A stretch of 6,363 nucleotides of DNA, from positions 1 through 6,363 of the forward strand of contig SKSV01000426.1 of NCBI GenBank assembly GCA_007122815.1. Reading direction: 5' to 3'. Positions 1-6,126 of the stretch are shown piece after piece. A program made the position numbers and the translations under genes. Below the pieces are notes generated by a model, which saw nothing but the letters and a program-made list of their open reading frames with translations, did not search any database and had not been told where the DNA came from. The DNA comes from Trueperaceae bacterium. GTDB taxonomy: Bacteria; Deinococcota; Deinococci; Deinococcales; Trueperaceae. Numbering within the stretch: position 1 is the first letter of the stretch; every line of letters starts with the position of its first letter.

Positions 1-2
1 CT

Positions 3-1511
3 GCCTTCGGGCGCGCCGCAGCGCTGGCGAGCGCGACCTGGCGCGCCGATCTCGGGGCGGGGCTGGTGCGCCGCACGCCCGGCACCCTGCCGGGCAGCAG
101 CGGTGGCCTGAGCGCGCGCTTGCTGGCCGACCTGCGTGAGGTGGAGACGTTCGTCCTGTACGGGCTCGGCAGCGCGGTGGCCGAGAGCGTGACGCTGCTG
201 GTGGTGCTGAGCGTGCTGGCCTGGACCGACCCCCTGGCGACCGCCGTCTTGGTGGTGCTCGCGCTCCCGGCGGTGGTGGTGCTGAGGTTCGTAGGGCGCA
301 GGATCGAGGCAGCCAGCGAACGCCACCAGTCGGGCCTGGAGCGCGTCGGAGCGCGCCTGCAGGAGGCCTTCAGGCATCACGAGACCGTGCGCACGTACGC
401 CGCTGACGCGTTCGTCGCCGAACGACTGGCCCGCGACAACCGCGCCACCGAGCGCGCCATGGCCCGGCGCACGGCGCTCGCCGCACTGCAGGTCCCGCTG
501 TCGCAAGTGCTGGTGTTCGCGGCGCTAGGCGCGCTGCTGGCACTGCTCGCACAGCGCGCCGCGGCAGGCGTCGTCACCACCGGGCAGGTGGTCACCTTCG
601 TGACGCTGGTGGCGCTGCTGGCCACTCCCGCTCAGCTACTGCCGCGGGCGCTGGCGATGGCCCAGCAGGCTCGCGCCTCCTGGCGGCGTTTGGCGGCGCT
701 CGGCGCCGAGGAGGCGCGTTCGCCGGAGCGGCGCCCGAGCGGCGGCCCGACGGGCGCTGAGCGACCGGCGGCCGGTGGTGAGGTCCTGGCAGCGGCCGCA
801 GCCGACGCTGTCGAGCCGAGCCTCCGCCTGATGGGAGTGGGCTTGCGCGTGCCCAACGGCCCCGAGGTGCTGCACGACGCCGACCTGGAGCTGCCGCGCC
901 CTGCCCTGGTGGCCCTGATCGGTCCGAGCGGCGCCGGGAAGACGACTCTGCTGCGCTGCCTGCTCGGCTTCGTGCCCATCCTTCGAGGCCAGGTGCTGCT
1001 CTGCGGCAACCCCCTCGATGCCGAGGCGCGCGTGGTCCCGAGCGCGGTGACGGCGGTCGCGCAGGGCACGGACCTGCTGTCGGGGCGCGTGCGCGACAAC
1101 CTGACGCTCGGCCGCGAGGTCGGCGAGGAAGCCCTCTGGCTGGCGCTCGATCAGGTCGGCATGGCTGCCACGATCCGGGCTCTGCCGGCAGGGCTCGACA
1201 CCGACCTCGGCGAGGACGGTGGCGGTCTCTCGGGCGGTCAGCGGCAGCGACTCGCGATCGCGCGCGCGTTGCTCGGAGACCCGGCGGTGCTGCTCCTGGA
1301 CGAGCCCACTTCGGCCCTGGACGAGGTCTCGGAGCGCGAGGTGGTGGCGGTGCTGCGTGAGCAGGCCGATCGAAGGCTGGTGCTGGTCGTCAGTCACCGC
1401 CCGGCGCTCGTCTCGGCGGCGGACCGGGTGCTGCGCCTGGAAGACGGTGAGATCACGGACGTGACGCCGCGCGGCGCGAGCGCTGGCGAGCGCGCGGGAC
1501 GCTCAGGATGA
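3..1511 (+). CDS. ABC exporter half-transporter (membrane domain plus ATPase), 5'-truncated by the window edge
   Basis: This gene encodes an ATP-driven efflux pump subunit in the cytoplasmic membrane; the cargo cannot be inferred. The frame stays open to the left edge, and residues before the GTG at 66 match the exporter region preceding the TG-x-L-x-x-R-x-x-x-D segment, so the true start lies outside; 502 residues are visible. Hydrophobic helices at about 162-221, 228-287, 486-548 and 567-641 correspond to TM3-TM6, with a coupling-helix-like segment (LQEAFRHHETVRTYAA) between TM4 and TM5. The ATPase half has Walker A GPSGAGKTT (921-947), a Q-loop Gln in AVAQGTDLLSG, the exporter x-loop TDLGEDGG, signature LSGGQ (1227-1241), Walker B VLLLDEP with its catalytic Glu at 1302-1304, D-loop SALD and the H-loop His at 1395-1397. 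All catalytic motifs are intact. The A-loop aromatic residue appears to be Val (849-851). The domains are joined by an Ala/Gly/Pro-rich linker. The stop overlaps the next start as ATGA. The family is secure; the substrate and partner (homodimer or heterodimer) are unknown. Confidence 0.92.
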   Translation, partial: AFGRAAALASATWRADLGAGLVRRTPGTLPGSSGGLSARLLADLREVETFVLYGLGSAVAESVTLLVVLSVLAWTDPLATAVLVVLALPAVVVLRFVGRRIEAASERHQSGLERVGARLQEAFRHHETVRTYAADAFVAERLARDNRATERAMARRTALAALQVPLSQVLVFAALGALLALLAQRAAAGVVTTGQVVTFVTLVALLATPAQLLPRALAMAQQARASWRRLAALGAEEARSPERRPSGGPTGAERPAAGGEVLAAAAADAVEPSLRLMGVGLRVPNGPEVLHDADLELPRPALVALIGPSGAGKTTLLRCLLGFVPILRGQVLLCGNPLDAEARVVPSAVTAVAQGTDLLSGRVRDNLTLGREVGEEALWLALDQVGMAATIRALPAGLDTDLGEDGGGLSGGQRQRLAIARALLGDPAVLLLDEPTSALDEVSEREVVAVLREQADRRLVLVVSHRPALVSAADRVLRLEDGEITDVTPRGASAGERAGRSG

Positions 1512-2266
1512 ACGACCTCTACGACGACCCCTGGCTCTACGACCTACAGCACGACGGCTATCGCGACGACCTCGGCTTCTACCGACGCCTTGCCGAGGAC
1601 CAAGCCGGGCCGGTCCTGGAGCTCGGTGCCGGCAGCGGCCGCGTGAGCGTCGCGCTCGCCGCGGCGGGCTCGCCGGTGGTCGCGGTCGAGCCCCATCCCG
1701 CCATGAGGGCGCGTGCTCGGGAGCGACTCGCCGAGCTGGCACTGGAGCGTCCGGCGCTGGTGGCGCGCGTGCGCTTGCTGGACGCGGACGCGCGATCGCT
1801 GGACCTGAGGGAGCGCTTCGCGCTCGTGGTGGCTCCCTTCAACACGCTGATGCACTTCGAACGCTTGGAGGAGCAGGACGCTGTGCTCAGGAGCGCGCGG
1901 GAGCACCTCGCCCCGGGAGGGGCGTTCGCCTGCGACGTCTTCTCTCCACGCTTCGCTGGCGACGGGGTCGTGAGGGTCGAGTCGGAGTGGTCGGGGATGA
2001 CGGGCTCGGCGGCCGACCTGTTCCTCTGGCAGCATCACGACCCGGTCCGGCAACTGCTGGTGAGCCACCATCGCCTGGACGAGGTCGACTCCGAGGGGCG
2101 CCTGCACAGCAGGCGCGCGCGCCTGCGCCAGCGTTACTACCAGCGCTTCGAGCTGCTGCGCGCCTTACGCGCGGCGGGCTTCCAGGACGTGCGGTGCTAC
2201 GGCGACTTCGAGCGTGGGCCGGTCCTCCCGACTTCGGCGGTGTGGGCGTTCGTGGCGCGCGGCTGA
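1508..2266 (+). CDS. Class I SAM-dependent methyltransferase, substrate unknown
   Basis: This is a soluble 252-residue protein with a Rossmann-type methyltransferase fold. Motif I is VLELGAGSGR (residues 36-45), the SAM-binding glycine loop. An acidic residue at the end of strand 2 (E61 in AVEPHP) should hold the ribose hydroxyls, and D92/D94 (LLDADAR) suit the adenine side. The motif IV region is LVVAPFNTLMHF (106-117), followed by LAPGGAFACDVFSP (134-147) and a C-terminal segment ending in a helix and AGFQDVRCYGDF (223-234), typical of Methyltransf_25-like small-molecule methyltransferases. The ATG overlaps the upstream ABC gene by four bases (ATGA) and has no strong Shine-Dalgarno, which points to translational coupling. 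The start is supported because the N-terminal YDDPWLYDLQHDGY segment is the usual lead-in for this group. It may modify the molecule handled by the transporter, but that rests on linkage only. The family is sure, the function is not. Confidence 0.9.
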   Translation: MNDLYDDPWLYDLQHDGYRDDLGFYRRLAEDQAGPVLELGAGSGRVSVALAAAGSPVVAVEPHPAMRARARERLAELALERPALVARVRLLDADARSLDLRERFALVVAPFNTLMHFERLEEQDAVLRSAREHLAPGGAFACDVFSPRFAGDGVVRVESEWSGMTGSAADLFLWQHHDPVRQLLVSHHRLDEVDSEGRLHSRRARLRQRYYQRFELLRALRAAGFQDVRCYGDFERGPVLPTSAVWAFVARG

Positions 2267-2287
2267 GGCTCACCCGCCGGGCGAAAC

Positions 2288-3454
2288 TCAGGACCCCAAG
2301 AGTCGCCGCTGGAAGGCGGCCACACCGGCGCCGGGCTCGAACGGTACGGCCAGGTCGTGCAGGGCCTGCTCGAACGCAGCCACTATCGCGAGCGCGTCGA
2401 AGGAGTCCACGTGACCGAGCACGCTCGGGCGCAGGACCCGCGTAGCGAACTCCTCCATGCCGCCGCCGACGCGCACACCCCGGGCGCGCAGCGCCCCGGA
2501 GAGCACCTTGGCGTCGAGCCGCTCGGGCGACCAGACGGCTGCCACGGCGGGGCTGGGACGCGCCGCGAAGGGCCGGCAGCCTAGCGCGTCCAGGCCCGCC
2601 AGCACGGCTGCGTTCAGTGACACCTTGTGCTGCCAGTACGCCTCGATCCCGAATTCGAGCAGGTGCTCGAGCACCGCTTCCAGAGCCAGCACCAGCGGCA
2701 CGGGTGGGGTGATTCCCGTGGCCCCGTCGCGCTGGCGGGGCCGCTCCTCGTGTAGGTCCAGGGTGAAGCTCGGGTGACGCCGCGAGCGCTGCGGCGCGCT
2801 CGACCAAGCCCTGTCCGACAGCCAGGCGAAGCCTAGGCCCGGGGGCAGCATGACGCCCTTCTGAGAGCCGGCCACCACCGCGTCGAGGCTCCAGTCGGCG
2901 GGACGCAGCTCCGCCGCGGCGAGGCTCGTGACGGCGTCGACGAGGATGAGCGCGTGCGGGCTGGCTTCGCGGACCGCCGCGGCGATGGCAGCCAGGTCGT
3001 TCAGCACCCCGGTCGAGGTCTCGGAGTGCACGATCGTGAGGGCCGCAGCGTCAGGGTGGGCGCGCAGTGCGGCAGCCACCGCAGCGGGCTCCAGCGCCTC
3101 GCCCCAGGGTGCCTCGACGTCGATGACCTCGTGACCGAAGCGCCTGGCGAGGCCCGCCCAGCGCGCCCCGAACCTGCCGGCGTGGGCCGCGACGACCGGC
3201 GCGCCCGGCGGGACGCATGCGATGAACGACGCCTCGAAGGCGGTGGTGCCCGCGCCGCCCAGGATCGTCACGTCCTGGCCCGGCACCAGCAGCAGCTCGG
3301 CCAACCGGGCGCGCGCCCGCATGAAGGAGTCGCGGAACTCCTCGCTCCGGTGGTGGATGGCCGGCCGAGCCAACACCTCGCGCACGAACCCGGGAACCGG
3401 GACCGGACCGGGGGCGAGCAGTCGCTCGTCGAAGAGTCCCCGCGGGCGGCTCAC
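2288..3454 (-). CDS. Class V PLP-dependent aminotransferase (AGXT/serine-pyruvate type), likely phosphoserine aminotransferase
   Basis: This 388-residue cytoplasmic PLP enzyme belongs to the alanine-glyoxylate/serine-pyruvate aminotransferase group. The N-terminus LLAPGPVPVP (12-21) and IHHRSEEF (33-40) are family hallmarks and support the GTG start, which overlaps the serA stop as GTGA. The cofactor site is visible: GGAGT (66-70) at the phosphate loop, HSETSTGV (143-150), D173 in VDAVTS for the pyridine nitrogen, and the Schiff-base lysine K199 in AGSQKGVMLPPG (195-206). TGITPPVPLVLALE (247-260) forms the substrate-side loop, and R342 is the likely carboxylate-binding arginine. Coupling to serA suggests it converts 3-phosphohydroxypyruvate plus glutamate to phosphoserine. 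Class V enzymes of this type are known to replace SerC in Methanococcales, and a similar gene pair exists in Thermotoga. Serine-glyoxylate or alanine-glyoxylate activity cannot be excluded. Two conserved spots differ from the usual family consensus: Ala68 and RPSVLG after R342. Confidence 0.93.
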   Translation of the reverse strand: MSRPRGLFDERLLAPGPVPVPGFVREVLARPAIHHRSEEFRDSFMRARARLAELLLVPGQDVTILGGAGTTAFEASFIACVPPGAPVVAAHAGRFGARWAGLARRFGHEVIDVEAPWGEALEPAAVAAALRAHPDAAALTIVHSETSTGVLNDLAAIAAAVREASPHALILVDAVTSLAAAELRPADWSLDAVVAGSQKGVMLPPGLGFAWLSDRAWSSAPQRSRRHPSFTLDLHEERPRQRDGATGITPPVPLVLALEAVLEHLLEFGIEAYWQHKVSLNAAVLAGLDALGCRPFAARPSPAVAAVWSPERLDAKVLSGALRARGVRVGGGMEEFATRVLRPSVLGHVDSFDALAIVAAFEQALHDLAVPFEPGAGVAAFQRRLLGS

Positions 3455-5034
3455 AAGCGCACCGTCCGCAGGCTGTGGATGACGTCGCGGAGACCGCGGA
3501 GCAACTCTAGGACGGGCTCAGGGGGCACCTGGTCGAGGGTGAGCGCGAACATGGCCAAGCCGTCCTCGTCCACGCGGGACAGCTGCAGTGCGGAGATGTT
3601 CACGCCCGCGTCTCCCAACACGGTCCCCACCTTGCCGATGGCGCCGGGCCGGTCGTAGTTCGTGCAGATCAGCATGGTCCCCTCGGGCCTTATCTCGATC
3701 GGGTAGCCGTCTATGGCAACCACCCTGGGTTGGTCGCCGAGCACGCTGCCCGCGACCTCCGTGGTGGGCCCGGACCCGGAGGCCGTCACGCTGACGAGCT
3801 GCTGGTAGCCGCCGCGTGCCGGGCCGTCCGCGAAACGCACCTCGACACCGCGCTCGCGCGCGATGGCCAGGGCGTTGATGTAGTTCGGGGGCTCGTCGAG
3901 GATGCTCTCGAGGTAACCCTTGGCTACCGCGACCGCCACTGGTTCCGGCGGTTCGCTGAACTCACCGTGGCAACTCACCTCCAGCAGGCGCACGCGTTCG
4001 GTGGTGAGCTGACTCGCCATGCGGCCGAGCGCCTCGCCGAGCTCGAGGTAACGACCCAAAGCCCTGACCACCGCTGGAGCGAGCGCCGGAGCGTTGACGG
4101 CGCCGCGTGAGAGGTCACCCAGGAGCGCGAGCGCGGTGCGCTCGAGGATCTCCACCCCCACGCGGGTCTGGGCCTCGACGGTGTTGGCGCCGAGGTGGGC
4201 GCTGAGCACCACGTCCTCGCGCGCGAGCAGGGGGTGGTCGGGTCGTGGCGGCTCCTCCACGAAGACGTCCAGCGCCGCCGCCCGTACATGGCCCACCTCT
4301 AGCGCCCGCTGCAACGCCTCCTCCTCGACGATGCCGCCCCTGGCCGCGTTCACCACGATCGCGCCGCCGGGCAGGAGGGCCAGCTCGGCCTCCCCGATCA
4401 TGCCGCGCGTCTCGGCGTTGAGCGGTGTGTGGACCGTGAGCACATCGGCGCGCTCGAGCATGGACTCGAGGGAGTCGAAGAGGGTGACGCCGAGCTCGTC
4501 CGTGCGGTCGCGAGTCACGTAGGGGTCGTACCCGGCTACGCTCATGCCGAGCCCGAGCGCGCGCCTGGCGACCTGGCTGCCTATGCGGCCCACTCCCACT
4601 ATGCCCAGTCGCGCGCCAGCCAGTTCGCGGCCGAGGAAGCTGCGATCCCAGGCTCCACCCCGGACCTGGCGATCGGAGCGTGCTACGCCGCGCGCGGCCG
4701 CGAACATGAGCGCCACGGTGAGCTCGGCTGCGGAGGCGGTGTTGGCCTCGGGCGCGTTGAGCACGACGATGCCGCGGCGGCTGGCGGCGTCGAGGTCGAT
4801 GTTGTCGACGCCAACGCCGCCGCGGCCGATCACCTTGAGCTTGGGGGCGGCGCGCAACAGGGCCTCGTCGATGCGCGTGCGCGAGCGCGTGATCAGGCCG
4901 TCGAAGTCGCCGACGACCGCGAGTAGCTCCTCGCGCGAGATACCGGGTCTGTCGACAACCTCCACGTCGGGGTAGCGGGCGTCTCCCAGGGAGATCGTGT
5001 CGGTTACGAGGATGCGCGGCACGCCGGGCATCAT
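3451..5034 (-). CDS. serA: D-3-phosphoglycerate dehydrogenase, long type I form with ACT domain
   Basis: The enzyme catalyses NAD-dependent oxidation of 3-phosphoglycerate to 3-phosphohydroxypyruvate, the first committed step of serine biosynthesis, in the cytoplasm. At 527 residues it has the full type I layout: substrate domain (about 1-100, with IGRGGVGVDNID at 69-80), NAD-binding Rossmann domain with G147-x-G149-x-x-G152 and D170 after strand 2, return to the substrate domain, an ASB-type intervening domain (about 311-445) and a C-terminal ACT domain (about 454-527). The catalytic triad is present: R232 (NAARGG), E261 (VEEPP) and H280 (SAHLGANT), with the same 29-residue R-to-E spacing as E. 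coli. In the ACT domain D461 (DRPG) and N479 (GVNI) sit where serine-binding residues occur in the M. tuberculosis enzyme, so serine feedback inhibition is plausible. It precedes and overlaps the aminotransferase by GTGA. The ATG at 5034 is the longest choice; a GTG at 5022 would start the protein at PRILVTD and is a realistic alternative. Confidence 0.96.
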   Translation of the reverse strand: MMPGVPRILVTDTISLGDARYPDVEVVDRPGISREELLAVVGDFDGLITRSRTRIDEALLRAAPKLKVIGRGGVGVDNIDLDAASRRGIVVLNAPEANTASAAELTVALMFAAARGVARSDRQVRGGAWDRSFLGRELAGARLGIVGVGRIGSQVARRALGLGMSVAGYDPYVTRDRTDELGVTLFDSLESMLERADVLTVHTPLNAETRGMIGEAELALLPGGAIVVNAARGGIVEEEALQRALEVGHVRAAALDVFVEEPPRPDHPLLAREDVVLSAHLGANTVEAQTRVGVEILERTALALLGDLSRGAVNAPALAPAVVRALGRYLELGEALGRMASQLTTERVRLLEVSCHGEFSEPPEPVAVAVAKGYLESILDEPPNYINALAIARERGVEVRFADGPARGGYQQLVSVTASGSGPTTEVAGSVLGDQPRVVAIDGYPIEIRPEGTMLICTNYDRPGAIGKVGTVLGDAGVNISALQLSRVDEDGLAMFALTLDQVPPEPVLELLRGLRDVIHSLRTVRL

Positions 5035-5035
5035 A
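5030..5035 (-). promoter_or_regulatory. serA: Candidate -10 box TATGAT overlapping the annotated serA start
   Basis: On the minus strand TATGAT (one mismatch to TATAAT) overlaps the tandem ATG-ATG at the serA start and is followed, after seven bases (GCCCGGC), by a GTG at 5022-5020 in the serA frame. If it is a -10 box, serA would be transcribed as a leaderless mRNA starting at that GTG, giving a 523-residue protein beginning PRILVTD after the initiator. No -35 match is visible, and the box could simply be the ATATGATG start context. Confidence 0.25.
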
Positions 5036-5061
5036 TCCGGCGCTCGTCCCGGCCCGGACTC

Positions 5062-6099
5062 CTAGCGGTCTCGGCCAGGAGACGCGGCGGCACCACGCGC
5101 CGGCAACGAGCGTTCGGGTATGCGGACCAGGAGTCCGGCCTCGTTCTCGATGACGAAGCTGTCGACACCCAAAACGTCGTACGCGAAGGCGCCCAACAGC
5201 CTGACGTCCGCGCGCTCACCGCGCAAGGCAGCCGCTAGAGCGCTCTCGGCGCTCTCGCTCAAGCGCAACCGGTCGATCAGGAAGGTGAGGTCTGCGCGCA
5301 CGATGTCCCCGGCCGGTAGCGGCAGAGGGCCGAGCTCCAGGCTGGCCACGACCTCGTCGTTGAGCTCCAGGACGAGCTCGGGGCCGGTCAGGAAGTAACC
5401 CACCTCACCGGGGTTCTGGGCCACTAGCGCGAGGGTCACGACCGGCGCGTCCTCGCGCACCACGGCCACCCGGCTGCTCAGGCCGTCAAGGCGCAGTCGC
5501 GGGGGCGCGACCTCCTGCCGGGAGAGCGCCGTACCCTCGGCCAGTCGCCTCGTCAAGGTGGTGAAGGCGTACGTCTGGGAGGCGAAGACGAGCTGGCCCT
5601 CGAGCGCGAACGGGAGGGGCTCTCCGGCGAACGCCCGCACCACCTGGAGCCACAAGGCGGGCAGTTCCGTCAGGTCGGCGTCCACCTTCCAAGCGAGCGG
5701 AGCGCTGCCGTTGGCGGGAAGCTCCAGGTCGGTCTCGAGGCTGGACTCCCCAACCACCTCGCCGTCGATCAGGAGGCGGTAGCTGACGCGCTGCAGGACG
5801 ATAGCGAAACCGTTCGGGTTGTGGACCTCGGTGGCCAGGGCGAGGGCGAGGCCGGCACCAGCACCGGGAGGGTCGAAGCGCTCGATGAAGGTGGCTTTGG
5901 AGTCGACCTCGAAGCGCGGCGCGAAGACCTCGCCGAGGGGCGTGGCGGAGGTGATCTCGCCGTCTCCGGCGCCGGGGGCACAAGACGCCACCGCCAGCAG
6001 CGCAGCGCACGCAAGCAGCGCTCCAGCACGACGCCAACGCAGCGCGCGAGCGGCGGCGACGGAGCGGAGGGTCGGGACGCGCGCCCGTCGTACGCTCAT
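5062..6099 (-). CDS. Predicted lipoprotein with two WHy/LEA type 2-like domains
   Basis: This 345-residue protein is probably exported and lipid-anchored. An Arg-rich n-region (eight Arg in the first 24 residues) is followed by a hydrophobic stretch (about 25-38) and a lipobox VASC with the acceptor cysteine at C40 (codon 5980-5982). The mature part shows two similar beta-rich units. The first is at about 84-180, with the characteristic NPNGF (94-98) followed by a YRLLIDGEVVGES strand pair. The second is at about 220-315, with AQNPGEVGYFLTG (227-239) and the parallel LVLELNDEVVASLEL (242-256). Such NPN-bearing repeats are typical of WHy/LEA-2 domains, which in plants and some bacteria are linked to desiccation and stress protection; the actual role here is unknown. 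No alternative ATG, GTG or TTG lies before the hydrophobic core, so the ATG start is well supported despite the lack of a Shine-Dalgarno. It lies 27 bases after the upstream membrane-protein gene and 27 bases before serA, all on one strand. The family call rests on motif recognition, so moderate confidence. Confidence 0.78.
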   Translation of the reverse strand: MSVRRARVPTLRSVAAARALRWRRAGALLACAALLAVASCAPGAGDGEITSATPLGEVFAPRFEVDSKATFIERFDPPGAGAGLALALATEVHNPNGFAIVLQRVSYRLLIDGEVVGESSLETDLELPANGSAPLAWKVDADLTELPALWLQVVRAFAGEPLPFALEGQLVFASQTYAFTTLTRRLAEGTALSRQEVAPPRLRLDGLSSRVAVVREDAPVVTLALVAQNPGEVGYFLTGPELVLELNDEVVASLELGPLPLPAGDIVRADLTFLIDRLRLSESAESALAAALRGERADVRLLGAFAYDVLGVDSFVIENEAGLLVRIPERSLPARGAAASPGRDR

Positions 6100-6105
6100 A
6101 CCGCC

Positions 6106-6114
6106 AATCTACCA
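6106..6114 (-). promoter_or_regulatory. Candidate extended -10 element for the lipoprotein gene (leaderless start)
   Basis: Read on the minus strand, the gap before the lipoprotein ATG holds TGGTAGATT, which fits an extended -10 (TG-n then TANNNT). Only six bases (GGCGGT) separate it from the ATG at 6099, so transcription would begin at or next to the start codon. No purine-rich ribosome binding site is present at normal spacing, and no convincing -35 lies 16-18 bases upstream. TANNNT boxes just upstream of leaderless genes are well known in Deinococcus. One short AT-rich box can occur by chance. Confidence 0.35.
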
Positions 6115-6126
6115 GAGGCCGTCGTC

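Noticed and set aside
66..68. GTG at 66 as the start of the ABC transporter
   Set aside because: The frame is open to the window edge, and the codons before 66 continue the transmembrane-domain similarity; a start here would remove the first helices every exporter needs.
636..1397. Long open frame (253 codons) antisense to the ABC ATPase
   Set aside because: The translation is rich in Arg, His and Gln with no recognisable motif, and the opposite strand carries a complete set of ABC motifs. Long antisense frames are expected at this GC content.
20..1494. A 16-base exact direct repeat (AGCGCTGGCGAGCGCG) at 20-35 and 1479-1494
   Set aside because: The two copies lie in different reading frames of one gene, are low-complexity GC sequence, and have no flanking duplication or mobile-element features; chance is a fair explanation.
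2267..2287. Possible intrinsic terminator between the convergent genes
   Set aside because: The short GC pairing CGCC/GGCG leaves a one-base loop, and there is no T run on either strand.
1887..2807. 306-codon minus-strand frame crossing the methyltransferase and aminotransferase ends
   Set aside because: It is an Arg/Ala/Pro/Gly-rich shadow that cuts across the ends of two well-supported genes in other frames.
2954..3658. 234-codon plus-strand frame opposite the aminotransferase and serA
   Set aside because: It lies antisense to two conserved enzymes with intact active sites, and its own composition shows no domain.
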